From the NCBI GenBank assembly GCA_030622515.1, contig JAUXGB010000003.1, forward strand, positions 1 to 33,326: a DNA stretch of 33,326 nt, read 5' to 3'. This DNA is from Candidatus Altarchaeota archaeon. Lineage in GTDB: Archaea; SpSt-1190; DYHY01. Positions within the stretch are counted from its first letter, which is position 1; each line of letters starts with the position of its first letter. The notes under the pieces were generated by a model, which was not told where the DNA came from, ran no database searches, and saw nothing but the letters and a program-made list of their open reading frames with translations. Below are positions 1 through 9,585 of this stretch, in pieces. The position numbers were made by a program, and so were the translations under genes.

Positions 1-580
1 AGGCAGGGACATCGCTGGCGATAAAGTATTCGCCGTCGCCAACGCCAAGCACAAGGGGGGAGTCCTTTTTTATGGCAACCATCTCGTTCGAGTTCTCCAT
101 GACCGCGACTATTGCATAGGAGCCTTCAAGCTTGCCGACCGCCCTGGCGACTGCTTCGGGGAAGGTCTTGGCGTTTTTCAACTCTGCGTCTATCAGGTGG
201 GCTATTATCTCTGAGTCGCACTGGGAAGAAAATTCGTAGCCTTTCCCTTCAAGCATTTTTCTGAGGGACTGGAAGTTCTCGATAATCCCGTTGTGGACAA
301 TTGCAACCCGCTTGCCTTTTGAAAAGTGGGGGTGGGCGTTTGCAGTGTCAACCTTGCCATGGGTTGCCCAGCGGGTGTGGGCAATTCCTGTATTGCTGTA
401 TGGCAGGGGAACCTGCTTGACAATGCCTATCTGGCCGACAGACTTGTAGATTTCAATAACAGGGTTGGCTACAAGGGCTATACCCCATGAGTCATATCCC
501 CGATATTCCAGCTGCTTAAGGCCCTGAAGAAGGACCTGCCTTGCGTCTTTTTTCCCGACATAACCAACTATTCCGCACAT
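1..580 (-). CDS. glmS: Glutamine--fructose-6-phosphate aminotransferase, N-terminal part (truncated by window edge)
   Basis: Minus-strand translation from ATG at 580 begins MCGIVGYVGKKDARQVLLQGLKQLEYRGYDSWGIA... with GIAHTRWATHGK and HNGIIENF, typical of the class II glutamine amidotransferase domain of GlmS. Confidence 0.93.
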   Translation of the reverse strand, partial: MCGIVGYVGKKDARQVLLQGLKQLEYRGYDSWGIALVANPVIEIYKSVGQIGIVKQVPLPYSNTGIAHTRWATHGKVDTANAHPHFSKGKRVAIVHNGIIENFQSLRKMLEGKGYEFSSQCDSEIIAHLIDAELKNAKTFPEAVARAVGKLEGSYAIVAVMENSNEMVAIKKDSPLVLGVGDGEYFIASDVPA

Positions 581-780
581 GATTGCTACCAAGGGTTCAG
601 AATCATCCCGGATATTAAAGTATTGCTCAGAACAGGTTCGAAGCGTTAAAAGGGGATTGAAACTGGTCATCTCTATTGGGGGCTGAATTGGGGTTTTTGG
701 AGGAAAGTTTTATAAGTTTGTTGATACTGGTATTAAAATTGAATGACTAGGTTTAAAAAGGTGGAAGAGGTCTGGTAACT

Positions 781-1707
781 ATGGCTTATCTCTTGGAAAG
801 GAAGAAAGGGAAACTTGCTGCGGTTGAGGCCAAGATTTCCTCGCCGGAGAAACTTTTCGCAGTCCTCAACCCGGTCAGGTGGAAGCTCCTTAACGAGATT
901 GCAAAAAAGGCAAGCTACCCTTCCGAGCTTGCTGAGAAACTGAAGCTTAACGAACAGAAGGTGTTCTACCATATCAACCAGCTGAGAAAAGCCGAGCTTA
1001 TTGAGGTCGAGAGGAAGGAGGAGAAGAGGGGCGGGGTTGCAAAATATTACAAGGCGACCAGTCTGGCGTTTGGGCTTAAGCTGCCCGCTGCTTCTGACTT
1101 TGAATTCGAGCTTGACATGTCGAAGAAAAGGGTTGAGAGCTTCCTGAAAAATTTCATAACAAAGGGGAAGTTTGACATGATTATTGTCGTTGGTTCCCCT
1201 GACCCGCATGGTCCTGAGAAGGGAAGGGCGAGGGACGGGCACTATGCAGTGCAGGTCGGGATGTTTCTCGCGTCCATAGCCTCGTGCGAGGACGTGGCTG
1301 TCAAGACTGATACTGAGGTCAGGGATGAAGACAAGAAAGGAAACTTAATCCTCATCGGTGGACCGCTGGCAAACAGGATTGTTGGCGAGGTTAACAGCTA
1401 CCTTCCCATCAGGCTTGAAAGGGAAAAGGGATGGGACATCTACTCTGGACTATCCGGGGAAATCTACGGCGATGAGAACGCAGGCCTGATTGTCGAGGTG
1501 GAAAACCCGTGGAATAGCAGGAAGAGGGTCCTGATACTTGCAGGAAAGCACGCTTCCGGGACAAAAGCGGCCGCCATAGCTTTCACGAAAGAGTTTGACA
1601 GGGTGAAGGAAGGAAATGTGAAGAAAAAGAAGGTTATTGCAAAGGTTGTTGAGGGGATTGATATTGACGGCGATGGCCTTGTTGACTCGGTTGAAATAAG
1701 GGAGTAG
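781..1707 (+). CDS. Winged-helix (ArsR-like) protein fused to an S-layer-family-like domain, with a C-terminal DxDxDG motif
   Basis: N-terminal LFAVLNPVRWKLLNEIAKKASYPSELAEKLKLNEQKVFYHINQLRKAELIEV is wHTH. NLILIGGPLANRIVGEVNSYLPI and ENPWNSRKRVLILAGKHASGTKAAAIAF resemble archaeal S-layer-family C-terminal segments. Ends DIDGDGLVDSVEIRE. Confidence 0.75.
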   Translation: MAYLLERKKGKLAAVEAKISSPEKLFAVLNPVRWKLLNEIAKKASYPSELAEKLKLNEQKVFYHINQLRKAELIEVERKEEKRGGVAKYYKATSLAFGLKLPAASDFEFELDMSKKRVESFLKNFITKGKFDMIIVVGSPDPHGPEKGRARDGHYAVQVGMFLASIASCEDVAVKTDTEVRDEDKKGNLILIGGPLANRIVGEVNSYLPIRLEREKGWDIYSGLSGEIYGDENAGLIVEVENPWNSRKRVLILAGKHASGTKAAAIAFTKEFDRVKEGNVKKKKVIAKVVEGIDIDGDGLVDSVEIRE

Positions 1708-2970
1708 CTACTTGGGTTTCTTCTCAGTCTTTTTTTCAGTTTTCTTCTCTTTGGGTTTCTCAGCTTCCGGCTTTTCTTCTTCCGGCGGACGCGACCTCTC
1801 GTAGATGAATGCCCCGATTGTTGCGACGACATTTGTCAGGATTATGACAAGGAAGACGATGTCAGCAAATCCCTCAAGATGTATCCCCTGGGTGAAGGGA
1901 AGGGAAGCCAGAACCGCAGCTGCAAGGCCTCTTGGAAACATCGAGGTAAGTATGATTCGGGAGTCCTCAAGGCTCTTGTTAAGGTCTGTGAAGATTTTCA
2001 CCCCGACATATCTTGCGAAGAGCAAGGCGGCGACTATCCCAAACGAAACAATGACGGTTGTGCTGTTCAGCGCGTCAAGATTGAAGATGAGGCCGAGGTA
2101 AACGAAAAAGAAGGTCTTAACGAAGAAGGAAACCTCGGTTTGGAAGGCCTTTATGCTCCTGTCAATCAGGAAGTCTCCCTGCATCCTAAGCATCTGGGCA
2201 ATCTCACCGGCATTGCCAAGGATGACTCCGAAGACAAGGGCGGCGATAACGCCGTTACCTCCCACATACTCAACAAAGCCGTAGAGGAGGAAGACGACAG
2301 CAAGGGTTAGGAGATAGCCAAGGGATTTTCCGTAGAACTGCCTTAGCGCCCCTATCCAGACGAGGCCGAATATCATTGCAATTACTACTGCTATCGAGAA
2401 GTTGCTTGACAGGCCGTGTAGGGCTTCGGAAATGTTGAGTGCGTCTGAGGCGATTATCTGAAGAATTGTTATTGCACCGACAACGCAGAGGGCGTCGCTT
2501 ATGACAGATTCAAGCTTAAGTATTGTCTTGGCCTCCTCGCTCGTGGTGAGTTGCTGCATTATTGGGAGGACTATTCCAGCGGACGAGCCCCCTATGACTA
2601 CGCCAAGGAGGAGGCCGTGGATGAATTGCCACTCAAGGACTATTGTTGCAAAGGCTGCGGTCGCGAGGGTGGAAAGGGTGAAGATGAGAAGGGTGAAGAT
2701 GGTAGCTTTCGAAAGCTCAGTCAGGACCTTGAAAAAGTTCAGGTTCAATCCGCCGTCAAATGTCAGGATGATAAGGGCTAGTGCGCCGATGAATGCCATC
2801 ATAGGCACAAGCGGCTCTGCCTGGACCACTCCAAATACAGGGCCCATGAGGACACCTAGCAGGAGGAGAAGGATTACGTCAGGAATCTTAGTTTTCTGGA
2901 AAAACAGCTGGCTGAAAAAGCCTGCGACAATTATGCCACCAAGAATCAAAAAGGTTGTCTCGACGCCCAT
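1708..2970 (-). CDS. Cation/proton antiporter (CPA family, NhaP-like) with a charged Lys/Glu-rich C-terminal tail
   Basis: 420 aa, multiple TM segments, e.g. IPDVILLLLLGVLMGP, LALIILTFDGGLNLNF, GVVIGGSSAGIVLPIMQQL, MFPRGLAAAVLASLPF. Tail PPEEEKPEAEKPKEKKTEKKTEKKPK. Confidence 0.85.
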   Translation of the reverse strand: MGVETTFLILGGIIVAGFFSQLFFQKTKIPDVILLLLLGVLMGPVFGVVQAEPLVPMMAFIGALALIILTFDGGLNLNFFKVLTELSKATIFTLLIFTLSTLATAAFATIVLEWQFIHGLLLGVVIGGSSAGIVLPIMQQLTTSEEAKTILKLESVISDALCVVGAITILQIIASDALNISEALHGLSSNFSIAVVIAMIFGLVWIGALRQFYGKSLGYLLTLAVVFLLYGFVEYVGGNGVIAALVFGVILGNAGEIAQMLRMQGDFLIDRSIKAFQTEVSFFVKTFFFVYLGLIFNLDALNSTTVIVSFGIVAALLFARYVGVKIFTDLNKSLEDSRIILTSMFPRGLAAAVLASLPFTQGIHLEGFADIVFLVIILTNVVATIGAFIYERSRPPEEEKPEAEKPKEKKTEKKTEKKPK

Positions 2971-3407
2971 TACTTATTCCCTGCCAGCATTTGTTTTATT
3001 TCCTCCAGATTGGCGTGGATTGCGTCCTGCCTCTCCACAAGCTTGGCTTCTATCTTGGTCACTTCCTTCATGTAGCTTGTGACAGCCTTGAGGTACTTGG
3101 CCATCCTCTCGTCGCCTGAAGAACTTTGAATCATCTTCTCAAGGTCCTGAGTGTGCTTTTCCAGGTTTGATATGTGGCTTTCGAAATCCCTTGCATCAAA
3201 TCTCGGGAAGCTCTTGGCCGCTTTTGACAAATAGGTTGCAACGTTCTTGTTGAGCGCCTCAAGGTCGGTTATTGTTGCCATTCTTTTTTCAATCATTTCA
3301 AGCTTCTCAAGGATTGGGTTGGCAATGTCTTTTGAGGGCTTTCTTCCGGCTTTGTGCTTCCTGACTTTTGCCTTTTTAGAGCGTTTTGACCTCTTCTTTG
3401 TCATCAT
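2970..3407 (-). CDS. Hypothetical coiled-coil protein with basic N-terminus
   Basis: 145-aa ORF abutting the antiporter; KKRSKRSKKAKVRKHKAGRK N-terminus, heptad-rich remainder. Confidence 0.6.
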   Translation of the reverse strand: MMTKKRSKRSKKAKVRKHKAGRKPSKDIANPILEKLEMIEKRMATITDLEALNKNVATYLSKAAKSFPRFDARDFESHISNLEKHTQDLEKMIQSSSGDERMAKYLKAVTSYMKEVTKIEAKLVERQDAIHANLEEIKQMLAGNK

Positions 3408-3443
3408 GAAATAGAAAAACTTGGGATATATATTGCTTTACAG

Positions 3444-3836
3444 CTAGCCAAAGTATCTTGGGGGCGTGTCGAGCGGCTTAGGTGATATCGACTTCTGCGC
3501 AGGCTCTGCGGTTGGGCGCTGCCTTGACCGTCCCCCCTTCTTCCTCTGGTAGCTTTTGTATGCTTCCCAGACATCCTTCGCTGTCGAGCCGCGAAGAATC
3601 TTGATGACAAGGTGCCTTGGCAGGGGAAGGGGCCCCTTGACCTGCTGGGTGTAGTCTACAAGAACTATGTCGCCGCCCTTCACCTTGGGCGCAATCTTCT
3701 TTTCAATGTCGAATGTCAGCTGGTTCCCGTCCCACATCTCAAGAACAGCTTGGCTGGAAGTGTCAGAAGAAATAGTGTCCTTAGACCTGAACTTTATTAC
3801 CGCCAAGACCTTTCCTGGATGATACATAAGACTCAC
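3444..3836 (-). CDS. Hypothetical small protein translationally coupled to rpsJ
   Basis: 130-aa ORF whose start (GTG at 3836, or ATG at 3827) overlaps or abuts the rpsJ stop at 3833. Confidence 0.65.
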   Translation of the reverse strand: MSLMYHPGKVLAVIKFRSKDTISSDTSSQAVLEMWDGNQLTFDIEKKIAPKVKGGDIVLVDYTQQVKGPLPLPRHLVIKILRGSTAKDVWEAYKSYQRKKGGRSRQRPTAEPAQKSISPKPLDTPPRYFG

Positions 3837-4144
3837 TTCTCCCTGAGCTCAATTTCGATATTGATGCCTTCCGGCACGTGTATTCTCATTATCTGTCGCA
3901 TGGCTCGTTCGTCAACGCCAAGGTCAACAACTCGCTTGTGGATTCGCATTTCCCAACGCTCCCACGTCATGGTGCCCTCGCCATCAGGGGCCTTGCGCGT
4001 GGTGACTTTCAGTTTTTTTGTAGGCAAGGGTATTGGACCGGAAACTTTTACTCCTGTTCTTACGGCTATTTCTTTTATCTGCCGACTTATCTCGTCAAGG
4101 ACCTTTTGATCGGTTCCTGACAACTTTATCCTTGCTCTTTGCAT
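3833..4144 (-). CDS. rpsJ: 30S ribosomal protein S10 (uS10)
   Basis: [58 protein letters not shown]...[12 protein letters not shown]; archaeal S10. Confidence 0.95.
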   Translation of the reverse strand: MQRARIKLSGTDQKVLDEISRQIKEIAVRTGVKVSGPIPLPTKKLKVTTRKAPDGEGTMTWERWEMRIHKRVVDLGVDERAMRQIMRIHVPEGINIEIELREK

Positions 4145-4220
4145 TTACTTCACCATATTTTGAAAGTGGGAACGGAAAGCCGTCTGGTTTTCGTCCCCAA
4201 TCCCGTTGGGTGTGGTTTGC

Positions 4221-5492
4221 CTACTTGGAAGCAGGAACCACGTCAATAACCATGCCCGCAGCCACTGTCTGGCCCATGTCCCGGATAGCAAATCTTCCGA
4301 GCGGTGGGAACTCAGAGTGTTTCTCAACAACCAGTGGGTGGGTTGGCATTATCTTGACTATTGCAACGTCGCCTGTCTTGATAAAGTCAGGCTTCTCCTG
4401 CAATACCTGTCCTGTCTTCGGGTCAATCTTCTTCACGATTTCACTGAAGGTACAGGCCACCTGTGCTGTGTGCGCGTGGAACACTGGTGTGTATCCCTTC
4501 GCAATGACAGTTGGGTGGTTCAGAACGACAATCTGTGCGGTGAATTCCTTTGCAACTGTTGCAGGCGTGTTAGTGTGGGAAACTACTTCCCCTCTCCTGA
4601 CCTGCTTCTTGTCAATTCCCTTCACGTTGAATCCAATGTTGTCGCCAGGTTCTGCTTTCTGAAGAGTCTCATGGTGCATCTCAATTGACTTTACCTCGCC
4701 AGTCTGGTTGGAAGGTGTGAAGAGGATGTTCTCCCCGACCTTGAGGACTCCTGTCTCAACCCGTCCTACCGGCACTGTGCCAATTCCCTTGATTGTGTAA
4801 ACTTCCTGAATTGGAATCCTGAGCGGCTTGTCAGTTGGCTTGGCTGGAGGTGTGAACGAATCCATGACCTCGAGCAGCGTCGGCCCATTGTACCACTTGA
4901 GGTTGTCTGACTTCTTGTAAACATTGTCTCCCTTCAGAGCTGAAATTGGGACAAACTGAACTGTGTCTGGCTTAACCCCAATACCCAAGAGAAGCTTTGA
5001 GACTGCTTCCTTTGTGTCCTTGAACTTCTTCTCGTCGAAGTTCACCCTGTCAAGCTTGTTGACAGCGACTGCCATCTGCTTGATTCCCAGCGTTCGTGCA
5101 AGGAAAATGTGCTCCTTTGTCTGGGCCTGCGGACCCTCGACACCTGAGACGACAATAATTGCCGCGTCTGCCTGAGACACCCCTGTAATCATGTTTTTTA
5201 CAAAGTCCCTGTGGCCTGGGGCGTCGATAATGGTATAGTAGTATTTCTTGGACTCAAACTTCCTGTGTGCAACGTCGATTGTCATTCCTCGCTGCTGCTC
5301 CTCTTTCAGGTGGTCCATGGTGTATGCGAGCTCGCACCCTTCCATGCCGTACTCCTTGGCCTTCTCCTTGAGCTTGTCCATCTCCTGTCTGGAGAGAGCC
5401 CCTGTATCTACCAAAAGTCTTCCAACTGCGGTACTCTTTCCATGGTCTACGTGACCTATGAATACCAGGTTCATATGCGGTTTTTCTGCCAT
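4221..5492 (-). CDS. tuf: Elongation factor 1-alpha
   Basis: [46 protein letters not shown]; archaeal EF-1A. Confidence 0.97.
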   Translation of the reverse strand: MAEKPHMNLVFIGHVDHGKSTAVGRLLVDTGALSRQEMDKLKEKAKEYGMEGCELAYTMDHLKEEQQRGMTIDVAHRKFESKKYYYTIIDAPGHRDFVKNMITGVSQADAAIIVVSGVEGPQAQTKEHIFLARTLGIKQMAVAVNKLDRVNFDEKKFKDTKEAVSKLLLGIGVKPDTVQFVPISALKGDNVYKKSDNLKWYNGPTLLEVMDSFTPPAKPTDKPLRIPIQEVYTIKGIGTVPVGRVETGVLKVGENILFTPSNQTGEVKSIEMHHETLQKAEPGDNIGFNVKGIDKKQVRRGEVVSHTNTPATVAKEFTAQIVVLNHPTVIAKGYTPVFHAHTAQVACTFSEIVKKIDPKTGQVLQEKPDFIKTGDVAIVKIMPTHPLVVEKHSEFPPLGRFAIRDMGQTVAAGMVIDVVPASK

Positions 5493-5562
5493 ATTTTTTC
5501 ACCTATCATTATATTGTATTGAGACGAAGGGGGATGGGTTTAAAAGCCTTTCTAATGGGCTT

Positions 5563-7746
5563 TTAGACGTAGCCTTCCTCAACTTTCTTAAGGCCTTTCC
5601 TGTCCCTAATCTTTCTGATAACATCAAGCTGCTCGTTCTTTGGGCATGGCTTAAACTGGGAATCAATCAGGCTCCAGAATCCCTTGCCCTCTGTTGCCGA
5701 GCGGAGGTCGTTGGTGAAGCCGAACATGTTGGAAACAGGGATGTCTGCTATTATGACGGTTCCTCCCCTGTCCTCTTTCATCTCGACAATCTTTCCACGG
5801 CGGCCCTGAACGAGGGATGTGCCTGCTGCTATGGAAGTCTGTGGTACGTCGATTCGGATTCGCTGGATAGGTTCCAGGATGATTGCCTCGCCGGAGACCA
5901 TAGCCTGCTTGATGCCGTCCCTCATGGCAGGGATGACCTGAGCCGGCCCTCTGTGAATGCCGTCCTCGTGCAAAGTGCAGTCAGTAAGCTTAAGCTTAAG
6001 TCCTGAGCATTTCTCCTTTGCCAAAGGCCCCTGGTCCATGACTATCCTGAAGCCGTCAACAACAGTGTCGATTACCTCAGGCAGGTGGACCTGCCCCTTT
6101 GTCAGGTTGATAAACATATTTTCCTGATAGACATCAACGACGCCGCGTGCCTCAGCCTTTTCAAGGCCGAACTTCTGGAACATCTCGATAAGCTGTATGT
6201 CCTTCTTCTTTTTCACCCTCATCTCAGGTATTTCTCCAGATGCAACTGCCTTGTAAAGTTCGGGCGCCATTGGCTCAACAATAAGATAGAACTTGTTGTG
6301 CTTGTTTGGAGACTTTCCCTCAACCTCGGGCGACTCTTTCTTAACAGATTCCCTGTAGACGACGATTGGGTCTGAGACGTTTGCGTCAACTTTCCAGTCC
6401 CGCTTCAGTCGCGTCAGCCAGATGTCAAGATGAAGTTCTCCTAATCCGGAGATTAGGTACTCGCCTGTCTCCTCGTCAATGTGGACCTTGATGGTTGCGT
6501 CTTCCCTTGCAATATCCCGAAGAGCCTCAATAAGTTTTGGCAGGTCTTTCGGCTGGCTCGGCTCAATAGCTTTTGTGACGACCGGGTCGAAGACATGCTT
6601 TATTGCCTCGAATGGTTCGATTTTCTCCGAAGCGATTGTTTCTCCAGAGGTTGCTTCCTTCATCCCAACTATTGAAATTATGTTTCCTGCCGGGATGTCG
6701 TCCGCTTTCAGCCTGAAAGGTCCCTTGTAGATTCCAACCTGCTGGACAGCCCTCTTGTATTTTCCTGAAATCATGTAAAGCTCCTGCCCGGCGTGGAGCG
6801 TTCCTGAATAGAGCCTGACAGCAGAAACAACCCCTGCGTGCGGGTCGTTGATTACTTTTGTTACGCAGCCGACAAGAGGTCCGTTTGGGTCGCAAGTGAC
6901 GAGCGATTTTCCAACAGGACTGTCAAGGTCTCCGTGCCACAGCCTTGGAATCCTGTACTTTTGCGCCTCGATTGGGTTTGGAAGATGATGGACTGCCATT
7001 CCGAGAACGACATCAGAGAGGGGAATCTTTTTGTGAAGTTCGTCATGCTTGCCTGCTTCCACTTTCTCAATGATTTCCTTGAAGCCTATCCCTTTCCCCT
7101 TCATTATCTTGAAGTCGATTGCCCACTTCTGGTAGGCAGAGCCGAGGCCAACACTCCCGTCCTCAATCTTGACTTTCCACTTTTCCTTGAATTCCTCCGG
7201 CGCATAGGTGTAGATGATTTCATTTACGCCGGCAATGATTTTGATAATCTGCTTCTGCATTGCTTCCGGAGTCAGTTTCATCTCCTTGATGAACCGGTCG
7301 ACCTTGTTGATGAAAAGAACCGGTTTGACCCGCTCCTTCAGCGCAGAGCGCAAGACCGTCTCGGTCTGGGGCATAACCCCTTCGACTGCGTCGGTGACGA
7401 CAAGGCATCCGTCAACTGCCCTCAAGGCCCGTGTGACATCGCCTCCAAAATCAACATGCCCCGGCGTGTCGACAAGGTTAATCAGGTAGTCCTTTCCGTC
7501 GACGTCGTGAACCAGTGAGACATTGGCTGACTTGATGGTGATTCCCCTGTCCTGCTCAATCTGGTCATAATCTGTCCATGTCTGGTCGCCTGCAAGCTCG
7601 TCTGAAATAATTCCGGCTGCTGCAAGCAGGTTGTCGCAAAGGGTTGTTTTCCCGTGGTCAACGTGAGCAACGATTCCGAGGTTCCTGATTTGCTCCTGCT
7701 TCTTCATAAGCTTGAGTACTCTGTCCGTCATGCTGATTTTCGCCAT
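5563..7746 (-). CDS. fusA: Elongation factor 2
   Basis: NLGIVAHVDHGKTTLCDNLLAAAG, VDTPGHVDFGGDVTRALRAVDG, C-terminal GIHRGPAQVIPAMR retaining the diphthamide-site His. Confidence 0.97.
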   Translation of the reverse strand: MAKISMTDRVLKLMKKQEQIRNLGIVAHVDHGKTTLCDNLLAAAGIISDELAGDQTWTDYDQIEQDRGITIKSANVSLVHDVDGKDYLINLVDTPGHVDFGGDVTRALRAVDGCLVVTDAVEGVMPQTETVLRSALKERVKPVLFINKVDRFIKEMKLTPEAMQKQIIKIIAGVNEIIYTYAPEEFKEKWKVKIEDGSVGLGSAYQKWAIDFKIMKGKGIGFKEIIEKVEAGKHDELHKKIPLSDVVLGMAVHHLPNPIEAQKYRIPRLWHGDLDSPVGKSLVTCDPNGPLVGCVTKVINDPHAGVVSAVRLYSGTLHAGQELYMISGKYKRAVQQVGIYKGPFRLKADDIPAGNIISIVGMKEATSGETIASEKIEPFEAIKHVFDPVVTKAIEPSQPKDLPKLIEALRDIAREDATIKVHIDEETGEYLISGLGELHLDIWLTRLKRDWKVDANVSDPIVVYRESVKKESPEVEGKSPNKHNKFYLIVEPMAPELYKAVASGEIPEMRVKKKKDIQLIEMFQKFGLEKAEARGVVDVYQENMFINLTKGQVHLPEVIDTVVDGFRIVMDQGPLAKEKCSGLKLKLTDCTLHEDGIHRGPAQVIPAMRDGIKQAMVSGEAIILEPIQRIRIDVPQTSIAAGTSLVQGRRGKIVEMKEDRGGTVIIADIPVSNMFGFTNDLRSATEGKGFWSLIDSQFKPCPKNEQLDVIRKIRDRKGLKKVEEGYV

Positions 7747-7846
7747 AGCTATCGGGATTGGCCATTCGGAAGGGTATAAAATAGTTTGTATGGATTCGGC
7801 CCCTGCGACCGTTTTTGATTTATAATTAAACGTCCTCGTTTACCCC

Positions 7847-9463
7847 ATGAAGGCTTGGGCGGCATTCTTCGTGGTTTTTTGCCTGCTCTCGGCGGCCTGC
7901 GCCGACGGCGCATACTTTGACCAATCAATGCAGGGGTTAGAAGAGCCCAGACAGGGAGCTATCGTGATTTGGGACGGCGAGACCGAGACTATTCTCCTTT
8001 CTTCGGCGGTTAGTTGGGAGGAGGAGCCGAGCAGCCTAGTTTGGCTTGTTCCTGTGGTTTCAAGCACCAAACCAGACGTAACGTCCGGCGACATCGACGT
8101 CTTTAAAATCCTTGTAAGCTATCTTGCTGAGGAAACTCGGATTTCAGCGCACTGGGAAGAGGTTTCAGAATTGCAAGACGTATACCTTTATGACATAAAA
8201 ACGCTGAAAGCTGAGGATTCGCATACGCTTTTGGACTGGCTTAACAGTGAAGGCTACACTGTTCCCGAATCTATTCGGTCTTTTTTCGACGAATACACCT
8301 CCAAAGGTAATGTCTATTTTATCGGCAACAATCTTGACTTAGCAAAGAGGTACGGCTGGAACTACACGGACAGCCTCGTTAGGAAAATAGAGGAAAGGAG
8401 AAAGTCGTTCAACAAGACATATCTTCCTCTTGAGCGGAGTGAAGTGACATCCACATCAGTGAAATGGGCTGCCGACCACATCACGAGCAGCATAATTGAG
8501 GGCCGTCCTTTCCCGAGCGACATTGTCAATGGCATCTGGAGGTGTGACGGCGTTGGTTTTGTTGGTACTGGGAGCAATCAACTCATATCTAGGGAGGACT
8601 ATGAGAGATTGCTGTCAGAAGGGTCTTTGGTCGATAACCAAAACCTGAGCTGCATAACCCACCGAGCATGTCGGATTCTCAGCGGCGTTGGAAGGGGCCT
8701 GATTGAAGGCCCGGTCTTGTTATACTGTGAGGACAGCCAAACGGGGACATACTTTGGTTTGTGCGACGGAGAAACAAAAACCGAGAGGGAGGTCAGAAGT
8801 ACTCCCTATATCTCGGAGATGGGTTATTGCATCTCTTTTGTCCAAAAAGCGGGGAGTCTTGAAGCTGCCAGGTCGGCCCTCAGAGACTTGTGTTCGGCTG
8901 ATAAGGTCAAGGAGAAATACGACCAGATAGGGCCGCAGGTTGAAAAAATAATCAAAGAAGAGGTCATGGGGGGAGGAAACTTATCACAGTTCGAAAGGGT
9001 GGACGAGGAGACCAAGAATATGAGGGAGGTCAGAGCGGCACTTCGGAAGGGGCTTACAAAACCCCTCAGGATAGAATTCAAACCGACCACGCCGTTCTAT
9101 CCTTTAGAGATTTCAAGTCTTGGAAAAGGCCATAGTCGAATTGAGGTCTATGTAATTGCTCCTTGGCCTGTTTATGACAACAACGGAATGCTTGATGCAA
9201 AGAAATCAAAGAAAGTTAGCACCCAGCTCAAGTCAGAGCTGGCAGAAAAAAATGTGACAGGTGAAGGGTTGAACTACGTAACAAAGTTTTCTTATAATGG
9301 TCCCTTGTCGAAGCTGAGAGCTGACGCGGAGTTTGAGAAAACTGACGATTTAAAGAGGATTGGGGAAGAACTAAAACAAGCTTCTGTCTCCGCAATAGAC
9401 TCATTGAGAAACGTAGTTTTTAGTGGTCTTGTTTCCTTGATGCGGCTCTTTGACTGGCGTTAG
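7847..9463 (+). CDS. Secreted DUF2330-like protein with Cys-containing middle region
   Basis: Signal peptide MKAWAAFFVVFCLLSAACADG. DUF2330-like segments: EPRQGAIVIWDGETETILLSSAV...SLVWLVPV; LLDWLNSEGYTVPESIRSFFDEYTSKGNVYFIGNNLD; PFYPLEISSLGKGHSRIEVYVIA. Confidence 0.7.
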   Translation: MKAWAAFFVVFCLLSAACADGAYFDQSMQGLEEPRQGAIVIWDGETETILLSSAVSWEEEPSSLVWLVPVVSSTKPDVTSGDIDVFKILVSYLAEETRISAHWEEVSELQDVYLYDIKTLKAEDSHTLLDWLNSEGYTVPESIRSFFDEYTSKGNVYFIGNNLDLAKRYGWNYTDSLVRKIEERRKSFNKTYLPLERSEVTSTSVKWAADHITSSIIEGRPFPSDIVNGIWRCDGVGFVGTGSNQLISREDYERLLSEGSLVDNQNLSCITHRACRILSGVGRGLIEGPVLLYCEDSQTGTYFGLCDGETKTEREVRSTPYISEMGYCISFVQKAGSLEAARSALRDLCSADKVKEKYDQIGPQVEKIIKEEVMGGGNLSQFERVDEETKNMREVRAALRKGLTKPLRIEFKPTTPFYPLEISSLGKGHSRIEVYVIAPWPVYDNNGMLDAKKSKKVSTQLKSELAEKNVTGEGLNYVTKFSYNGPLSKLRADAEFEKTDDLKRIGEELKQASVSAIDSLRNVVFSGLVSLMRLFDWR

Positions 9464-9554
9464 CGCTTTATATTGGCTGCACGATTCAGCCTGTGCCCCA
9501 GCTTCGGCAAAATCCTCGTCAACACAAGGTTGGCGGGTTTTTAGCCCCAATAGC

Positions 9555-9565
9555 CCTTTTATAGC
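9555..9565 (+). promoter_or_regulatory. Box A/TATA element of EamA gene
   Basis: cttttatagc about 26 nt upstream of ATG 9586. Confidence 0.55.
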
Positions 9566-9585
9566 GGAAAGTGCCCCCATAGAGT

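Noticed and set aside
733-1242. 169-aa minus ORF and other long antisense ORFs (e.g. 4033..4662, 6838..7518, 10762..11292, 16143..16616, 18470..18967, 29641..30234)
   Set aside because: Antisense to well-supported conserved genes; compositionally unlike real proteins.
5988-6000. taagcttaagcttaag short palindromic repeat
   Set aside because: Inside fusA; explained by Leu-Lys-Leu-Lys codons (LKLKL).
5458-6006. 182-aa plus ORF opposite the fusA 3' end
   Set aside because: Overlaps EF-2 coding sequence on the opposite strand; no domain similarity recognised.
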